A stretch of 64,000 nt of DNA from Vibrio lentus (GCF_030409755.1 NZ_JAUFQE010000002.1:3286001-3350000), one strand, 5' to 3'. Shown: positions 31,345-39,567, numbered from the stretch's first letter. Numbers and translations: made by a program. The notes: a model not told the origin generated them from the letters alone.

Positions 31345-32148
31345 ATGTCTACTCCAACCAAACTGAACTCTTTTACGGGTACGGGCTACGGTGAGAAAGC
31401 TACGTTAACCATTCCGATTGGTCCTACGTACGATGAGATTTTTCTCGAAACCAATCTAAGTGCGGCTCAACTTCGACGCGTAACCATCAGCTTGAATGCG
31501 GATGAAATTATCGTTCTTGATGGTGAGCTGATTAAAAAGATTGAAGCGTACAAAGGTCTTGCTCAAACGGATGGTTTTTTCACTATTCCATTAGCTGATA
31601 TTTCTGCAAAAACTAAGAACGGGGTTCGTTACACGGGTCTTGTGACTGAAGCAGGTGACAATATCACTCTGGAAGTTGAGATTGCAGATTCTGCTCAAGA
31701 CAACGCGCCTGCTATCAAGCTTCAAGCGTGGGCAACAGTGTCAGCGCGTCAGCCTGCTCGTGTTGTTATCCCACAAATCAAAAAGCAGACGATGCAAGCA
31801 AGCTCAACAGAAAATGAGTTTCTTGATCTCGTTTCTGGCCCTCTTCATTTAGTGCGCCGCATGCACTTCATGAGTGATCAAATCCACTCTCTACAAATCT
31901 ATCGTGATTTCGTGAAAGTGCATGATTCAAGCCGTGCGCTTGAAGATATGCGCGCCAAACGAAACCGCCGTTTTTGGCAGTCGGGTTGTTACCACTTTGA
32001 CCCAATCATGCGCGGCTTTTATATCGATGAGCTGTTTCCTACGGCGCACGGTTCAGAGCTGAAATTCACCGTGAAAACTCATAAGCCTGTTGGCTCAATT
32101 CCAATCATTGTTGAGTCGGTGCTCGTTGTTCGCCCTGACTTAGTGTAG
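31345..32148 (+). CDS. Double-jelly-roll major capsid protein (PM2 P2-like)
   Basis: A 267-residue protein rich in beta structure, with the start KLNSFTGTGYGEKATLTIPI, then GPTYDEIFLETNLSAAQL, TKNGVRYTGLVTEAGDNI in the middle and a hydrophobic C-terminal strand (GSIPIIVESVLVVRPDLV). PM2 P2 has 269 residues and the same IPIGxTYxxI entry to the first jelly roll. It aligns over its whole length with the capsid gene of the second element (62362-63177). GGGAG ribosome site. No tailed-phage capsid gene is present. Confidence 0.82.
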   Translation: MSTPTKLNSFTGTGYGEKATLTIPIGPTYDEIFLETNLSAAQLRRVTISLNADEIIVLDGELIKKIEAYKGLAQTDGFFTIPLADISAKTKNGVRYTGLVTEAGDNITLEVEIADSAQDNAPAIKLQAWATVSARQPARVVIPQIKKQTMQASSTENEFLDLVSGPLHLVRRMHFMSDQIHSLQIYRDFVKVHDSSRALEDMRAKRNRRFWQSGCYHFDPIMRGFYIDELFPTAHGSELKFTVKTHKPVGSIPIIVESVLVVRPDLV

Positions 32149-32158
32149 GGGGTGACTA

Positions 32159-32431
32159 TTGGCTTTTTGGGATGACTTAACGGACTTCGGTTCTGGTCTG
32201 CTTGATGACGTTGGCGAGGGGATGGGCAACTTGATTGATGTCGCGACCAAAGACGACTCATCGAAAAATGCAGCCACAACGCAACAGCCACAACAAACAG
32301 TGAAAGATAACCACGGCAACGCGGTTACGGGTTCCTCTTTACAGAGTAACGACAAAACCCTTTTGTATGTGGGAGGTGGTATTGGTGCTGCGGTGCTTTT
32401 ACTTGGTCTTATCGTTGTTTTGAAAAACTAA
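32159..32431 (+). CDS. Small virion membrane protein (TTG start)
   Basis: 90 residues. It starts at TTG, supported by AGGGGG about 7 nt upstream and by alignment with the homolog in the second element (62080-62352), which begins MSFFDDL where this one begins MAFWDDL. The polar N-terminal half contains DNHGNAVTG; the C-terminal half is one membrane helix (YVGGGIGAAVLLLGLIVVLK). Confidence 0.8.
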   Translation: MAFWDDLTDFGSGLLDDVGEGMGNLIDVATKDDSSKNAATTQQPQQTVKDNHGNAVTGSSLQSNDKTLLYVGGGIGAAVLLLGLIVVLKN

Positions 32432-32445
32432 CAGGGGGAAGAGTT

Positions 32446-32598
32446 ATGCCATTAATCGTGGTTCTTCCTCTATTAGCGGGTGGTCTTGGTTTTGGTGCGG
32501 GTTTCTGGTCTGGAAGTAGCGCAACCAAGCTATTAAAAATCGGTGCCGTTGGTGGCGGTTGCTATGTGACTTATCGAGTCATTAAGGGGAACAAATGA
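32446..32598 (+). CDS. Small glycine-rich membrane protein
   Basis: 50 residues, MPLIVVLPLLAGGLGFGAGF then a polar turn and a second hydrophobic stretch. GGGGGAAGAG ribosome site. The second element has the 48-residue counterpart MPLLFIGLGGLGLGTALGFG at 61930-62076. Probably an internal-membrane virion protein. The stop overlaps the next start (ATGA). Confidence 0.78.
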   Translation: MPLIVVLPLLAGGLGFGAGFWSGSSATKLLKIGAVGGGCYVTYRVIKGNK

Positions 32599-32816
32599 TA
32601 CCAGGTATCGGTGGTGGCTTGAGTGCAGGCGGTTCTATGCCAATCAGTGCCGGAGGCGGCGCAGCAGGACCAAGTGAAGCAACGGGCACCAATTCAATTG
32701 GCGGTATTCGAAATGGAGCGATCAACTTTGGTGGTAGTGCGGGGCAAAAGCTCGCGCAAAACATACCGTTTGTGTTGTTAGCTGTTGGAATTGCGTGGGT
32801 GGCATTTAAGAAATGA
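32595..32816 (+). CDS. Gly/Ser-rich protein with C-terminal TM
   Basis: 73 residues: a Gly/Ala/Ser/Pro-rich N-terminal 45 residues (GIGGGLSAGGS, GGGAAGPSEATG), the segment GAINFGGSAG, then one membrane helix ending AFKK. The second element counterpart (61724-61930) keeps the layout, with GAMNFGSHNG at the same place. Confidence 0.75.
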   Translation: MIPGIGGGLSAGGSMPISAGGGAAGPSEATGTNSIGGIRNGAINFGGSAGQKLAQNIPFVLLAVGIAWVAFKK

Positions 32817-33223
32817 ATTTTATGTTGATTAGACCCACTCGCGCAGATATTGCCGCTCAATTTTCGCTAATTAAATCCGCATTCAATGGAGTGTCACAAG
32901 CTAAGGCTGAATTTGATTTTTGCTGTGATGCGGTGAAAACCAAACGAGCCAGTTTTTATCACTTGAAAGGGGGAGGCGTTTCGGTTCGCTTTGTGGGCTT
33001 TGTCACCAGTGACAATGATTATTTGATTCTAGCAATGACAGGTAAGGGGCTTGTGAAAGCAGCGCCTTGCATCATTGAAGCTGTGAAATCCCAAGGGTAT
33101 CGCTCAATCAAATATCACACGGTTCGCCGTGGCATGGTGCGAATACTTGAGCGTTTCGGTTTTTCGGTTTCGGGTAAATCAGGCCGCGAGTCTGTTTTAT
33201 CCCTTGTTTTGGAGAATGACTAA
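32813..33223 (+). CDS. GNAT-fold-like protein
   Basis: 136 residues. The C-terminal part (IIEAVKSQGYRSIKYHTVRR, then RILERFGF) resembles the end of GNAT acetyltransferases, but the acetyl-CoA loop is not obvious. In the second element the same module is fused in frame to the following gene (60787-61743). Its stop overlaps the next start by one base (TAATG). Confidence 0.62.
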   Translation: MNFMLIRPTRADIAAQFSLIKSAFNGVSQAKAEFDFCCDAVKTKRASFYHLKGGGVSVRFVGFVTSDNDYLILAMTGKGLVKAAPCIIEAVKSQGYRSIKYHTVRRGMVRILERFGFSVSGKSGRESVLSLVLEND

Positions 33224-33915
33224 TGGGCGGAGGTGGTAGCAGTTCAAGTAAGAACGTAACCAACACCACGAACACGAGCGGCACCAGTGCCATTAGTGGG
33301 GATAACCTTGGTGTCGTTCTCTCTGGCATAAATGGCAACGTTGGCAATATCTCTATGACTGATCACGGCTCAGTAAAAGCCGCGTCAGAAATAGCGAAAC
33401 GGGCGATGGATAGCAATAGTGCCGCAATGGATAAAGCAGCGCGTTTAGGTTCGGATGCACTCCGCGCCAATGAACATGCGGTAGATGAGTCGTTTGATTT
33501 TGGTCGTGATGCGATCAAGTCAAACGAGAACGTCAGCAAAGAGGCTCTTAAACTAAACGGCCAAATTGCTTCTGATTCGATTAAGGCAAATAAAGACTCA
33601 TTAAGAGCGGCACTAGATAACGGTCAGGAATCAATATCTAAGGCATTCGTATTTGGTGAGAAAGCGTTAGAAAACAGCCGCCGAACTAGTGAAAAGGCGT
33701 TAGACAATATGCGCTCGAACAGCGCGGATACAACGTCAGCTATTAAGTCTATGGCAGCACAATCGGGAGAAAACGCCCGAGCTGCTTTGGCCATGGCAGA
33801 AAACACCGCATCACGCAGTCAAACGGGTAGCTCTGGTGATATCAGTAAGGTGGCAATTGCTGTTGCCATTTCTTTTGCTATCGCAGGCGTTGCTCTTGCG
33901 TTCAAGGGGGACTAG
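33223..33915 (+). CDS. Repetitive helical virion protein with C-terminal TM
   Basis: 230 residues: a Ser/Thr/Asn-rich start (MGGGGSSSSKNVTNTTNT), the motif NISMTDHGSVKAA, a long Ala/Ser/Asp-rich helical region built from imperfect repeats of about 11 residues (SFDFGRDAIKSNENVSKEAL, then further FG-x-x-A-L units), and a terminal membrane helix (VAIAVAISFAIAGVALAF). The second element has the same plan, including NLSMTDHGAM. Likely a membrane-anchored structural fibre or tube-forming protein; that role is a guess. Confidence 0.7.
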   Translation: MGGGGSSSSKNVTNTTNTSGTSAISGDNLGVVLSGINGNVGNISMTDHGSVKAASEIAKRAMDSNSAAMDKAARLGSDALRANEHAVDESFDFGRDAIKSNENVSKEALKLNGQIASDSIKANKDSLRAALDNGQESISKAFVFGEKALENSRRTSEKALDNMRSNSADTTSAIKSMAAQSGENARAALAMAENTASRSQTGSSGDISKVAIAVAISFAIAGVALAFKGD

Positions 33916-34521
33916 ATGAAAGCGATAACTTTAGAACCTAGTGCAGTAAAGCGCTTTGGTGTCGGTTCGGCTCGTTTACTGATCGTCCGTGAAGCTCAGG
34001 AATATTTGTATGTCCGAAGCGATAACGGCGAAAAAATCCGTGTAGATGCAGGCGATACGTTAGACGTTTCAAGCTTTAAAGAGCTAGAGATATCTAACCC
34101 ACATGCCGCATCTATTCGTGTTGTGTATCAGCTTACTAAGCAGAACCTGAAAACAACGCCGCCTGCTAACGTGAAATTTGCTGAGTCTATGGCTATCAGT
34201 GAAGTGCGCTCGGTTGTCACGACCCGACAAGAGATTGCACAGCGCTTTATTAGTCGCGACCACATTCTGATTCAGCCAAACAACAAAGTTCGTTTAGTTA
34301 ATGCTTCGGTTACACGACTAGAAGCGATTATTCAGAACATTAGTGATGCAGAAGCCGAGGCGATGCTCGGTGACTCGCATGTTTCTGCTGTAGTGGGTTT
34401 ACCCGTTTTGGGTGACCGCACAGCACCCGCAGGAATCACACTGACGGGAGGCGGCGAACTGTGGGCGTATAACAACAGCAATACACCATTAAAACTGGCA
34501 CTGATGGAGGTTCACCGATGA
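33916..34521 (+). CDS. Minor virion protein, unknown, conserved in both elements
   Basis: 201 residues, mainly predicted beta strand. The start LLIVREAQEYLYVRSDNGEK and the segment DTLDVSSFKELEISNPHA align with the second-element protein at 60167-60790 (LILREASHSLMLRGD; DTVDITRFDELELFNHQA), and both have MAISE/VAISE near the middle. The C-terminal halves differ. Likely a vertex or spike-base protein, judging by its place just before the variable host-range genes. Confidence 0.65.
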   Translation: MKAITLEPSAVKRFGVGSARLLIVREAQEYLYVRSDNGEKIRVDAGDTLDVSSFKELEISNPHAASIRVVYQLTKQNLKTTPPANVKFAESMAISEVRSVVTTRQEIAQRFISRDHILIQPNNKVRLVNASVTRLEAIIQNISDAEAEAMLGDSHVSAVVGLPVLGDRTAPAGITLTGGGELWAYNNSNTPLKLALMEVHR

Positions 34522-34790
34522 GCCACTTCATGCCACGCCGAGCGGTCGTGAAATACGACCCGCTCACCGAACACTTAAAGAACCTACAACCTGAACAGGT
34601 AGACGCGTTGGAAATGATGCGCGGCGTATACAGCAATCAGGTATCACTAAGCTCGGCGGTAGTTTCATTACAACGCCACGCTTTCAATTCAGATAATGAC
34701 GTTCACGAACTGGCCGACAGTGTCGCAGCTAATACGTTGCCACGACTACAGGACGTAGCGGAAGAAATGGAGAAAGAACTCAATGAGTGA
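34518..34790 (+). CDS. Small provirus protein, unknown
   Basis: 90 residues, mostly helical and charged (HLKNLQPEQVDALEMMRGVY and a Glu-rich end). The start overlaps the previous stop (ATGA) and its end overlaps the next gene by 8 nt. There is no clear counterpart in the second element. Confidence 0.65.
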   Translation: MSHFMPRRAVVKYDPLTEHLKNLQPEQVDALEMMRGVYSNQVSLSSAVVSLQRHAFNSDNDVHELADSVAANTLPRLQDVAEEMEKELNE

Positions 34791-35628
34791 TTTTACGGCA
34801 ATCGGGCAATTGGTGACCGAAGCCCGAAACCTACTAGATAGCATCAAGGGTGGTGCTATCCGAACCATGCAAACGCAGTTTGATGCGTTGAAGCAAGTGA
34901 TTACGACTGATGGTGCAAAGGTTGTTTCTGATGTTGATTCACTTGGGCGCAGTAAGTTGCAACAGCTTGATTCTGAGCTCGCCCGAGTTAAACAAGGTGT
35001 TGATATTCAAACGCTAGGAGGCCAAGGACGTTACGTCACTGAAATTACAGTGAATGGCGATAAGGATACTTTCTACCCTGTTAGTTTTCGAATGGACAAA
35101 AACGGTGAAACTGAGATCCAGATTTATCGTAATTACGCTTGGAACCGCAAAGGTTCATCAGATGAAAGTGACTTTAATACGAGCCATGTAGCTGGTGTTT
35201 TAGTTTCTTTACGTGGTCAAACTTATGCATGGGATGGGAACGCAAACTACCTTCGAACTGTTGTTAACTATCAACGTTATCGTCAATGCGTTGCAGCGGT
35301 CGGCTTTCAAGCTTATTGCCAAGCTGAAAAGTTAGATCCTTTAGGGCCTGACACTGCCTATAACAAAGCGGGTTTGGGATATGTGGCTAAGATTGATTCT
35401 GGTTTTATGTTGCGTGGCGGTAAGCTGAAATATCAAATTATTTCAAACAAACCAATCCAATTTTCTTTGTTGAGTGACGGGGATGTTATAGCGAGCAGCG
35501 CAGCATCAAATACCAATGTTAAGTGGGTAGCAAAAACATTACCACTAGCCTCTGCAGAGACTGGTGATCGATCAAACAAACACTCAACAACTTATATAGG
35601 CTACGACAAACCAGAGGTTAGCGCATGA
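34783..35628 (+). CDS. Receptor-binding spike / tail-fibre-like protein
   Basis: 281 residues. The N terminus is helical (MSDFTAIGQLVTEARNLLDS, then coiled coil to about residue 75). A beta-rich region follows with YVTEITVNGDKDTFYPVSFR and EIQIYRNYAWN, a pattern seen in fibre proteins of Vibrio tailed phages, and a C-terminal knob-like part. It would be the host-recognition spike of a tailless virion. It overlaps its neighbours by a few bases. Function inferred from resemblance and position. Confidence 0.6.
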   Translation: MSDFTAIGQLVTEARNLLDSIKGGAIRTMQTQFDALKQVITTDGAKVVSDVDSLGRSKLQQLDSELARVKQGVDIQTLGGQGRYVTEITVNGDKDTFYPVSFRMDKNGETEIQIYRNYAWNRKGSSDESDFNTSHVAGVLVSLRGQTYAWDGNANYLRTVVNYQRYRQCVAAVGFQAYCQAEKLDPLGPDTAYNKAGLGYVAKIDSGFMLRGGKLKYQIISNKPIQFSLLSDGDVIASSAASNTNVKWVAKTLPLASAETGDRSNKHSTTYIGYDKPEVSA

Positions 35629-35954
35629 TTAAACAGTTAATTGTTAACTCCGAAACCCTTATTAACGTTCCTGCTGATAAAGCGATCCTTATTGAGCTTG
35701 GCTTATCAGAGTTGGAAGCCGACAGCGTATTAGCAGAGCATGAAAGTGCTCAGGAGTTAGTTGCTATTCGAGAGCATCGTGCCCCGCTATTGGTTGAAGC
35801 CGATCACTTAGTCAACCTTGCATTGGATAGTGAAGTCGAGATCACACCATTTCGCCAGTATCGCCAACAACTTCGCGATATTACTCAAACCTACAAGACG
35901 CTTAAGGATGTGGTATGGCCTCAAAAACCATCATTGCCGCAAGCGTCTGCATAA
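35625..35954 (+). CDS. Tail-fibre-assembly-like protein
   Basis: 109 residues. The C-terminal part RAPLLVEADHLVNLALD ... FRQYRQQLRDITQTYKT ... WPQKP matches the (R-LL--D-----D / YRQ-LRDI-QT / WP-KP) pattern of phage tail-assembly chaperone and fibre-assembly accessory proteins. Its place after the fibre-like gene fits a chaperone for it. Odd in a provirus with no tail. Confidence 0.65.
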   Translation: MIKQLIVNSETLINVPADKAILIELGLSELEADSVLAEHESAQELVAIREHRAPLLVEADHLVNLALDSEVEITPFRQYRQQLRDITQTYKTLKDVVWPQKPSLPQASA

Positions 35955-36391
35955 TTGGGGGGCTAGCTTACATGACATATAGAAAAACTCTGCCGCGTGG
36001 TGTGCGTAACAACAACCCGCTAAATATTCGTGAGTCCAAAGGTGATCGCACTCAGTGGGATGGTGAGCATCTACTCGACCTCGATAAAAGCTTCGAAGAG
36101 TTCAAGCATCCGGTTTATGGCTTTCGAGCAGGGGCGCGTGTTCTTCGTAGCTACTCACGACAAGGCTTTCAAACCTTAAGCGAAATGATAAACCGCTTCG
36201 CTCCGTCAGTGGAGAACGACACCGAGCTATACATTAAACACGTTAGCGAGTGGACGGGCATCGGTCGTAATCAGGTTGTCGATGTGAACAACAACGAACA
36301 ACTAGCAAAGCTATTACATGCAATGAGTCGTAAAGAAGTCGGGAGTTATTACGGTTTAAGCATGGCGCGTGAAGGAGTTGCCATGGCATGA
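35915..36391 (+). CDS. Membrane-anchored muramidase/transglycosylase-like lysis or entry protein
   Basis: 158 residues. AAGGA lies about 7 nt before this ATG, which adds an N-terminal membrane anchor (IIAASVCIIGGLAYMTY); a later ATG at 35972 would omit it. RGVRNNNPLNIRESKGDRTQWDGE is the signature of a virion-associated peptidoglycan hydrolase group common in Vibrio phages. It may act in lysis or in genome entry. It overlaps the preceding gene by 40 nt. The second element carries an unrelated M15 peptidase at the matching place. Confidence 0.72.
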   Translation: MASKTIIAASVCIIGGLAYMTYRKTLPRGVRNNNPLNIRESKGDRTQWDGEHLLDLDKSFEEFKHPVYGFRAGARVLRSYSRQGFQTLSEMINRFAPSVENDTELYIKHVSEWTGIGRNQVVDVNNNEQLAKLLHAMSRKEVGSYYGLSMAREGVAMA

Positions 36392-36486
36392 CCAAAGAAG
36401 ACTACAAAAAAATAGCTATTACCGTAGTAGGTGGCGTACTCGCCGCCTACACCATTAAGTATTTACGACAGAGCAAATTACTATGA
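36388..36486 (+). CDS. Very small single-TM protein of the lysis module
   Basis: 32 residues, MTKEDYKKIAITVVGGVLAA then a short basic tail. Start and stop both overlap the neighbouring genes (ATGA), which supports translation. Possibly a holin or spanin-like part. Confidence 0.6.
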   Translation: MTKEDYKKIAITVVGGVLAAYTIKYLRQSKLL

Positions 36487-36701
36487 AAAGCTTACTAGAA
36501 AAAATCGGTATCGACCTTGACCAACCATCGACTAAAAAGGGTTTAGCGCTACTTGGCGCGGGAGCTGCTTTGGTATCCGGTCACCCTGAACTTATCACCG
36601 CTAGCGTATCGGCAGACGGTGTTCAATTCGGTGGCATTATTGGGGCAAGTGCTCCAATAGTATTTGGCCTATGGGAAACCCTACGCAATGAGTTTAAATG
36701 A
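36483..36701 (+). CDS. Candidate holin
   Basis: 72 residues with two hydrophobic stretches (LALLGAGAALVSG and FGGIIGASAPIVFGLWETL) and a charged end (LRNEFK). Size, topology and place directly after the peptidoglycan hydrolase suggest a holin. No specific family recognised. Confidence 0.6.
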   Translation: MKSLLEKIGIDLDQPSTKKGLALLGAGAALVSGHPELITASVSADGVQFGGIIGASAPIVFGLWETLRNEFK

Positions 36702-36868
36702 TGGAAGTATATCAAGCTCTAATTATTGCTGCTGTGACTGGTGGTATATCAAGTGTCGCAACAGTAGCTGCAATCAAAGTAGATATTACTTGGATTAAAG
36801 AAAAGCAGAGGGAACACTCACAAAGAATTATTAAGTTGGAAAGTATATCGACCAAATTACACCTGTAG
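36698..36868 (+). CDS. Small TM plus coiled-coil protein of the lysis module
   Basis: 56 residues: MMEVYQALIIAAVTGGISSV (membrane), then DITWIKEKQREHSQRIIKLE, a short coiled coil. The start overlaps the previous stop (ATGATG). XhlA-like layout, so a holin accessory protein is possible. It is the last plus-strand gene of the provirus. Confidence 0.6.
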   Translation: MMEVYQALIIAAVTGGISSVATVAAIKVDITWIKEKQREHSQRIIKLESISTKLHL

Positions 36869-36876
36869 GCAAGTGC

Positions 36877-37374
36877 CTACAGGCTGTTAGAGAATTTTTT
36901 GAAATCTCTCCAAGTCATAAAAAACTCTTTGAAGGCAATAATTAGGACGCCGACTCCAACCTGAGCAATGATACAGGCATATAAATACTCTTTTTTATCG
37001 CTCTCTTCGCCATAACTGAAAGTTAAGCTGTCGGGGATAAACATCGTTATAAGGAATATCACACAAACACCCAATAACCACCCCATGGTGCTATGAAGGT
37101 TGGATGTGAGTACTTTTAGGTATCCAGTTCTCTTTGTGTTTTCAATCAAAGTGTGGGACGACGATGTAAGTAAAGTAATAGAGCCCATAGCAAAGCCGAA
37201 TAAAATGCCAGCGAATGTCGAAACAGTCGATGCTATTGGCTGTAAGTGAGCCATTTTTAACTGACTGATCACGGGCCAAGTTAGATACATAATAAAAAGC
37301 GTAAGAGGGTACGCACTTAAATTGATTAAGTGTTTAATGTTTACCCCTCTTGTTGTTGCTTTTTTATCTATCAT
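36877..37374 (-). CDS. Four-TM membrane protein, candidate defence effector
   Basis: 165 residues with four membrane segments (about 17-36, 48-71, 95-114, 131-152) and short charged loops. No family recognised. It starts 2 bp after the stop of the gene upstream on the same strand, so the pair is co-translated. A soluble sensor-like gene plus a small membrane protein beside an integrase is a common layout of anti-phage cargo; this is inference only. Confidence 0.6.
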   Translation of the reverse strand: MIDKKATTRGVNIKHLINLSAYPLTLFIMYLTWPVISQLKMAHLQPIASTVSTFAGILFGFAMGSITLLTSSSHTLIENTKRTGYLKVLTSNLHSTMGWLLGVCVIFLITMFIPDSLTFSYGEESDKKEYLYACIIAQVGVGVLIIAFKEFFMTWRDFKKFSNSL

Positions 37375-37376
37375 CT

Positions 37377-38290
37377 CTACGCTAATCTATTGTTGGGTTC
37401 ACCAAAAAAGCTTAAAAGCTCTGCATTTTTAGCTTCTCTAGCATCTTCTAGTTTAGTCCACATATCGAACCCGTTCGGATATCTTCCATTCATATCTACA
37501 CTGTCGTAGTGCGTTACTCGATCAGTAACCATATCAATAGGGTGTTCGATGCCGGTTTGGTCATGCTCTGTTAATAAGTCTAACTTTTTAACCTCTAAAG
37601 TTTCTTGTAACTCTCTGAATGCTCTCTTTAAGCTATTGTCTAAGTATCTTTCTTGGGGATCATCTGAGCGAGCATCACCTCGAAAAACAAGATTCATACT
37701 TGCTGATCTTGTTCCGTTGAGAGCTGCAATTATTGAATTGTTAAAGTCGTGATTAACATTCCTAAGTAGCTCAGGGTTAAGTGGTCTTGCAATAGTGATC
37801 TTCGCTGACCTTACTTGTACGTGGCCATTGGCAAGCCACTCTAGATTAGCGGGTTCAATTATAGGATTAAGTGCGGTTACGTAGTTTGTTGGTGATAAGT
37901 AACCCCCTAAATTTTGCCAGTTTACACACAATCTATTTCTTTGAAGTATTAGAAGAGAGTAGTCGCTATAGTAAACGAAGTGCGTTTTTTCTAATAGGTT
38001 TTCGTTTTCTTCTAAAGGCAGTTCTCTTTCTTCGCCTCCCGCAATTGCTGCGTGCGGTAGGTTATTTTTCCTGTGTCTACCTATAACACCGCGGAAACCG
38101 TAGGCTGTTTCCCTAATATCTCGCAGTTCCATAAGGTGTTTCCCAACAGTTCTCACTGTATTTTGTCGTCCAGCTTGATACTGCTCAAAGAGACCTCTGA
38201 ATACACTGGTTGTGTCTAGAGGTAGAGCATTTGCTTGTGAGGACTGAGTTTCACATGCATAGAAATCAAAAAGAAATTTTTAGTTGCCAT
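37377..38290 (-). pseudogene. Soluble cargo protein with an apparent frameshift near the start (possibly DUF6731-like)
   Basis: The open frame from GTG 38156 gives 259 residues, but the same frame stays open upstream through FDFYACETQSSQANALPLD back to 38279 without a start. An ATG at 38290 begins MATKN in another frame; the two join perfectly if the A5 run (T5 on the plus strand, 38277-38281) had six A residues. So the full protein was probably about 304 residues, and a 1-base loss has shifted its start. The C-terminal part (KKLDLLTEHD, DRVTHYDSVDMNGRYPNG) may resemble DUF6731; I am not sure. A sequencing error is possible. Confidence 0.6.
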
Positions 38291-38389
38291 TAATAACCTA
38301 CTAAAGAGCTGAAGCAAATATTGCTTGTTTGGCTTATATTACATCGCATATGAATGTCTGTGAATTGCTTGTGATTGATTATTGTGACG

Positions 38390-39457
38390 TTAAGTTTTTT
38401 TGGTGTGTAGTTTGTGTGGAAATAGCTGAGTATAAACCTGCCATAAGATATTCAAGTTCCTATGACCGGTAACTTGAGCCACCTCTTCAATCGAATATCC
38501 TTTTTCAAATAACCGACTGGCTCCCTCTCTTCGTAAGTCGTGATACCTTAAATCCTCAATACCTAATTCGTTTCTCACTCTTTGAAACCCTGCGCTAACA
38601 CTTCGTGAGTTGTATGGGAAAATGAGTTCGCCTTTGTTCGGTTGTTTCAGTGCGATCTCAAATGACTCACCAAGTAGTGGAACAATCATGTGGTTACCTT
38701 CTTTTTTCCTTGGGTCTTTTCTGTCTCTGACAAGAATTGTTTTATGTTCTTGGTTGAGGTCTTCCCAACGAAGCTTGCAGACTTCGCCAATTCGCATGCA
38801 AGTGAGAATGCTAAACTCAAGAATGTCGGTGAACGGGATTCGAGTTTTGCCGTTTGGCCGGAAAGACTCACGTTGTTCTAATCCAAGCTTTAAGCGTTTT
38901 AGTTCTTCGGAAGTTGGGCGGCGTGTTCGTTTCTGGCTTTTACCTATTAGTGCCATATCAATGAGAACCGGAATTGCTTCATCAAATATCTGAAAGTTGG
39001 CCGCGATATTGAACACAGGCTTTGCTTTTTTCATCACAGAACGGAGATAAGCAACATCGTGATAGACCGTTGCACCGCCAGCTCCTCCACCTTTTCTATT
39101 TTTACAGTGTTGGATTAAGTCGCTAGTTCTTAGCTTGTCGCTTTCAATCTTGGATATGTCACAGTCACGAAGAAGCTTAATTACGTATTGCTTCGTTCGT
39201 CCTGTTTTATCCCATAAATCAGGCTCTTCCATAAACTTGTCCAGAAGTACGTACAACGGTACGGATTTCTGTCCGGATTCGTCAGGGTTTTCTAGCTCAA
39301 GAACCCGCTTGTTTGCATAGGTTCTAGCGAGTTCTTTTTTCCTGAATGTTTTCGATTCCCTGTGTATAATCGCCGAATTCTTTTTGACTACAATGTCCAC
39401 TGTGAAGCGTGATTCACCGCTTTTTAGTGTTCTTTTTTTAATGCTAAATGATGCCAT
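38390..39457 (-). CDS. int: Tyrosine integrase of the dusA family
   Basis: 355 residues from the ATG at 39457 (MASFSIKKRTLKSGE), chosen because the frame upstream runs through the promoter. The catalytic set is visible: Arg in LTCMRIGEVCKLRWED, the HxxR box YHDLRREGASRL, His in VTGHRN, and the Tyr nucleophile in WQVYTQL. An N-terminal arm-binding and core-binding domain precede it. It stands 165 bp from attR and is read inward from dusA. A LexA box lies in its upstream region. Confidence 0.93.
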   Translation of the reverse strand: MASFSIKKRTLKSGESRFTVDIVVKKNSAIIHRESKTFRKKELARTYANKRVLELENPDESGQKSVPLYVLLDKFMEEPDLWDKTGRTKQYVIKLLRDCDISKIESDKLRTSDLIQHCKNRKGGGAGGATVYHDVAYLRSVMKKAKPVFNIAANFQIFDEAIPVLIDMALIGKSQKRTRRPTSEELKRLKLGLEQRESFRPNGKTRIPFTDILEFSILTCMRIGEVCKLRWEDLNQEHKTILVRDRKDPRKKEGNHMIVPLLGESFEIALKQPNKGELIFPYNSRSVSAGFQRVRNELGIEDLRYHDLRREGASRLFEKGYSIEEVAQVTGHRNLNILWQVYTQLFPHKLHTKKT

Positions 39458-39474
39458 TCGTCCTACTCCATCGA

Positions 39475-39493
39475 TACGTACTATATGCGTACT
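39475..39493. repeat. Subterminal 19-bp repeat, right copy
   Basis: TACGTACTATATGCGTACT, one mismatch from 25005-25023. The ends TACG and CGTA form a partial dyad. It lies 17 bp ahead of the integrase start, so it may be both an arm-type site and an integrase autoregulatory operator. Confidence 0.65.
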
Positions 39494-39527
39494 GAAAGGG
39501 TGAGTTTGGGGCAACTCTAGCAAACTG

Positions 39528-39543
39528 CTGTATATATATACAG
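39528..39543. promoter_or_regulatory. LexA (SOS) box upstream of the integrase
   Basis: CTGTATATATATACAG is a perfect 16-bp match to the gammaproteobacterial LexA consensus (CTGT-N8-ACAG with AT-rich centre). It sits between the divergent starts of the integrase (39457) and dusA (39568). It should place the integrase, and perhaps the hybrid dusA promoter, under host SOS control. Confidence 0.85.
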
Positions 39544-39567
39544 TATATAGATTTCGAGTAACACCTT

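Noticed and set aside
31345..36701. Tailed prophage (because of tail-fibre-like and tail-chaperone-like genes)
   Set aside because: No terminase, portal, head-tail joining, tube, tape-measure or baseplate genes exist, and the ATPase/capsid/membrane-protein set points to a tailless virus.
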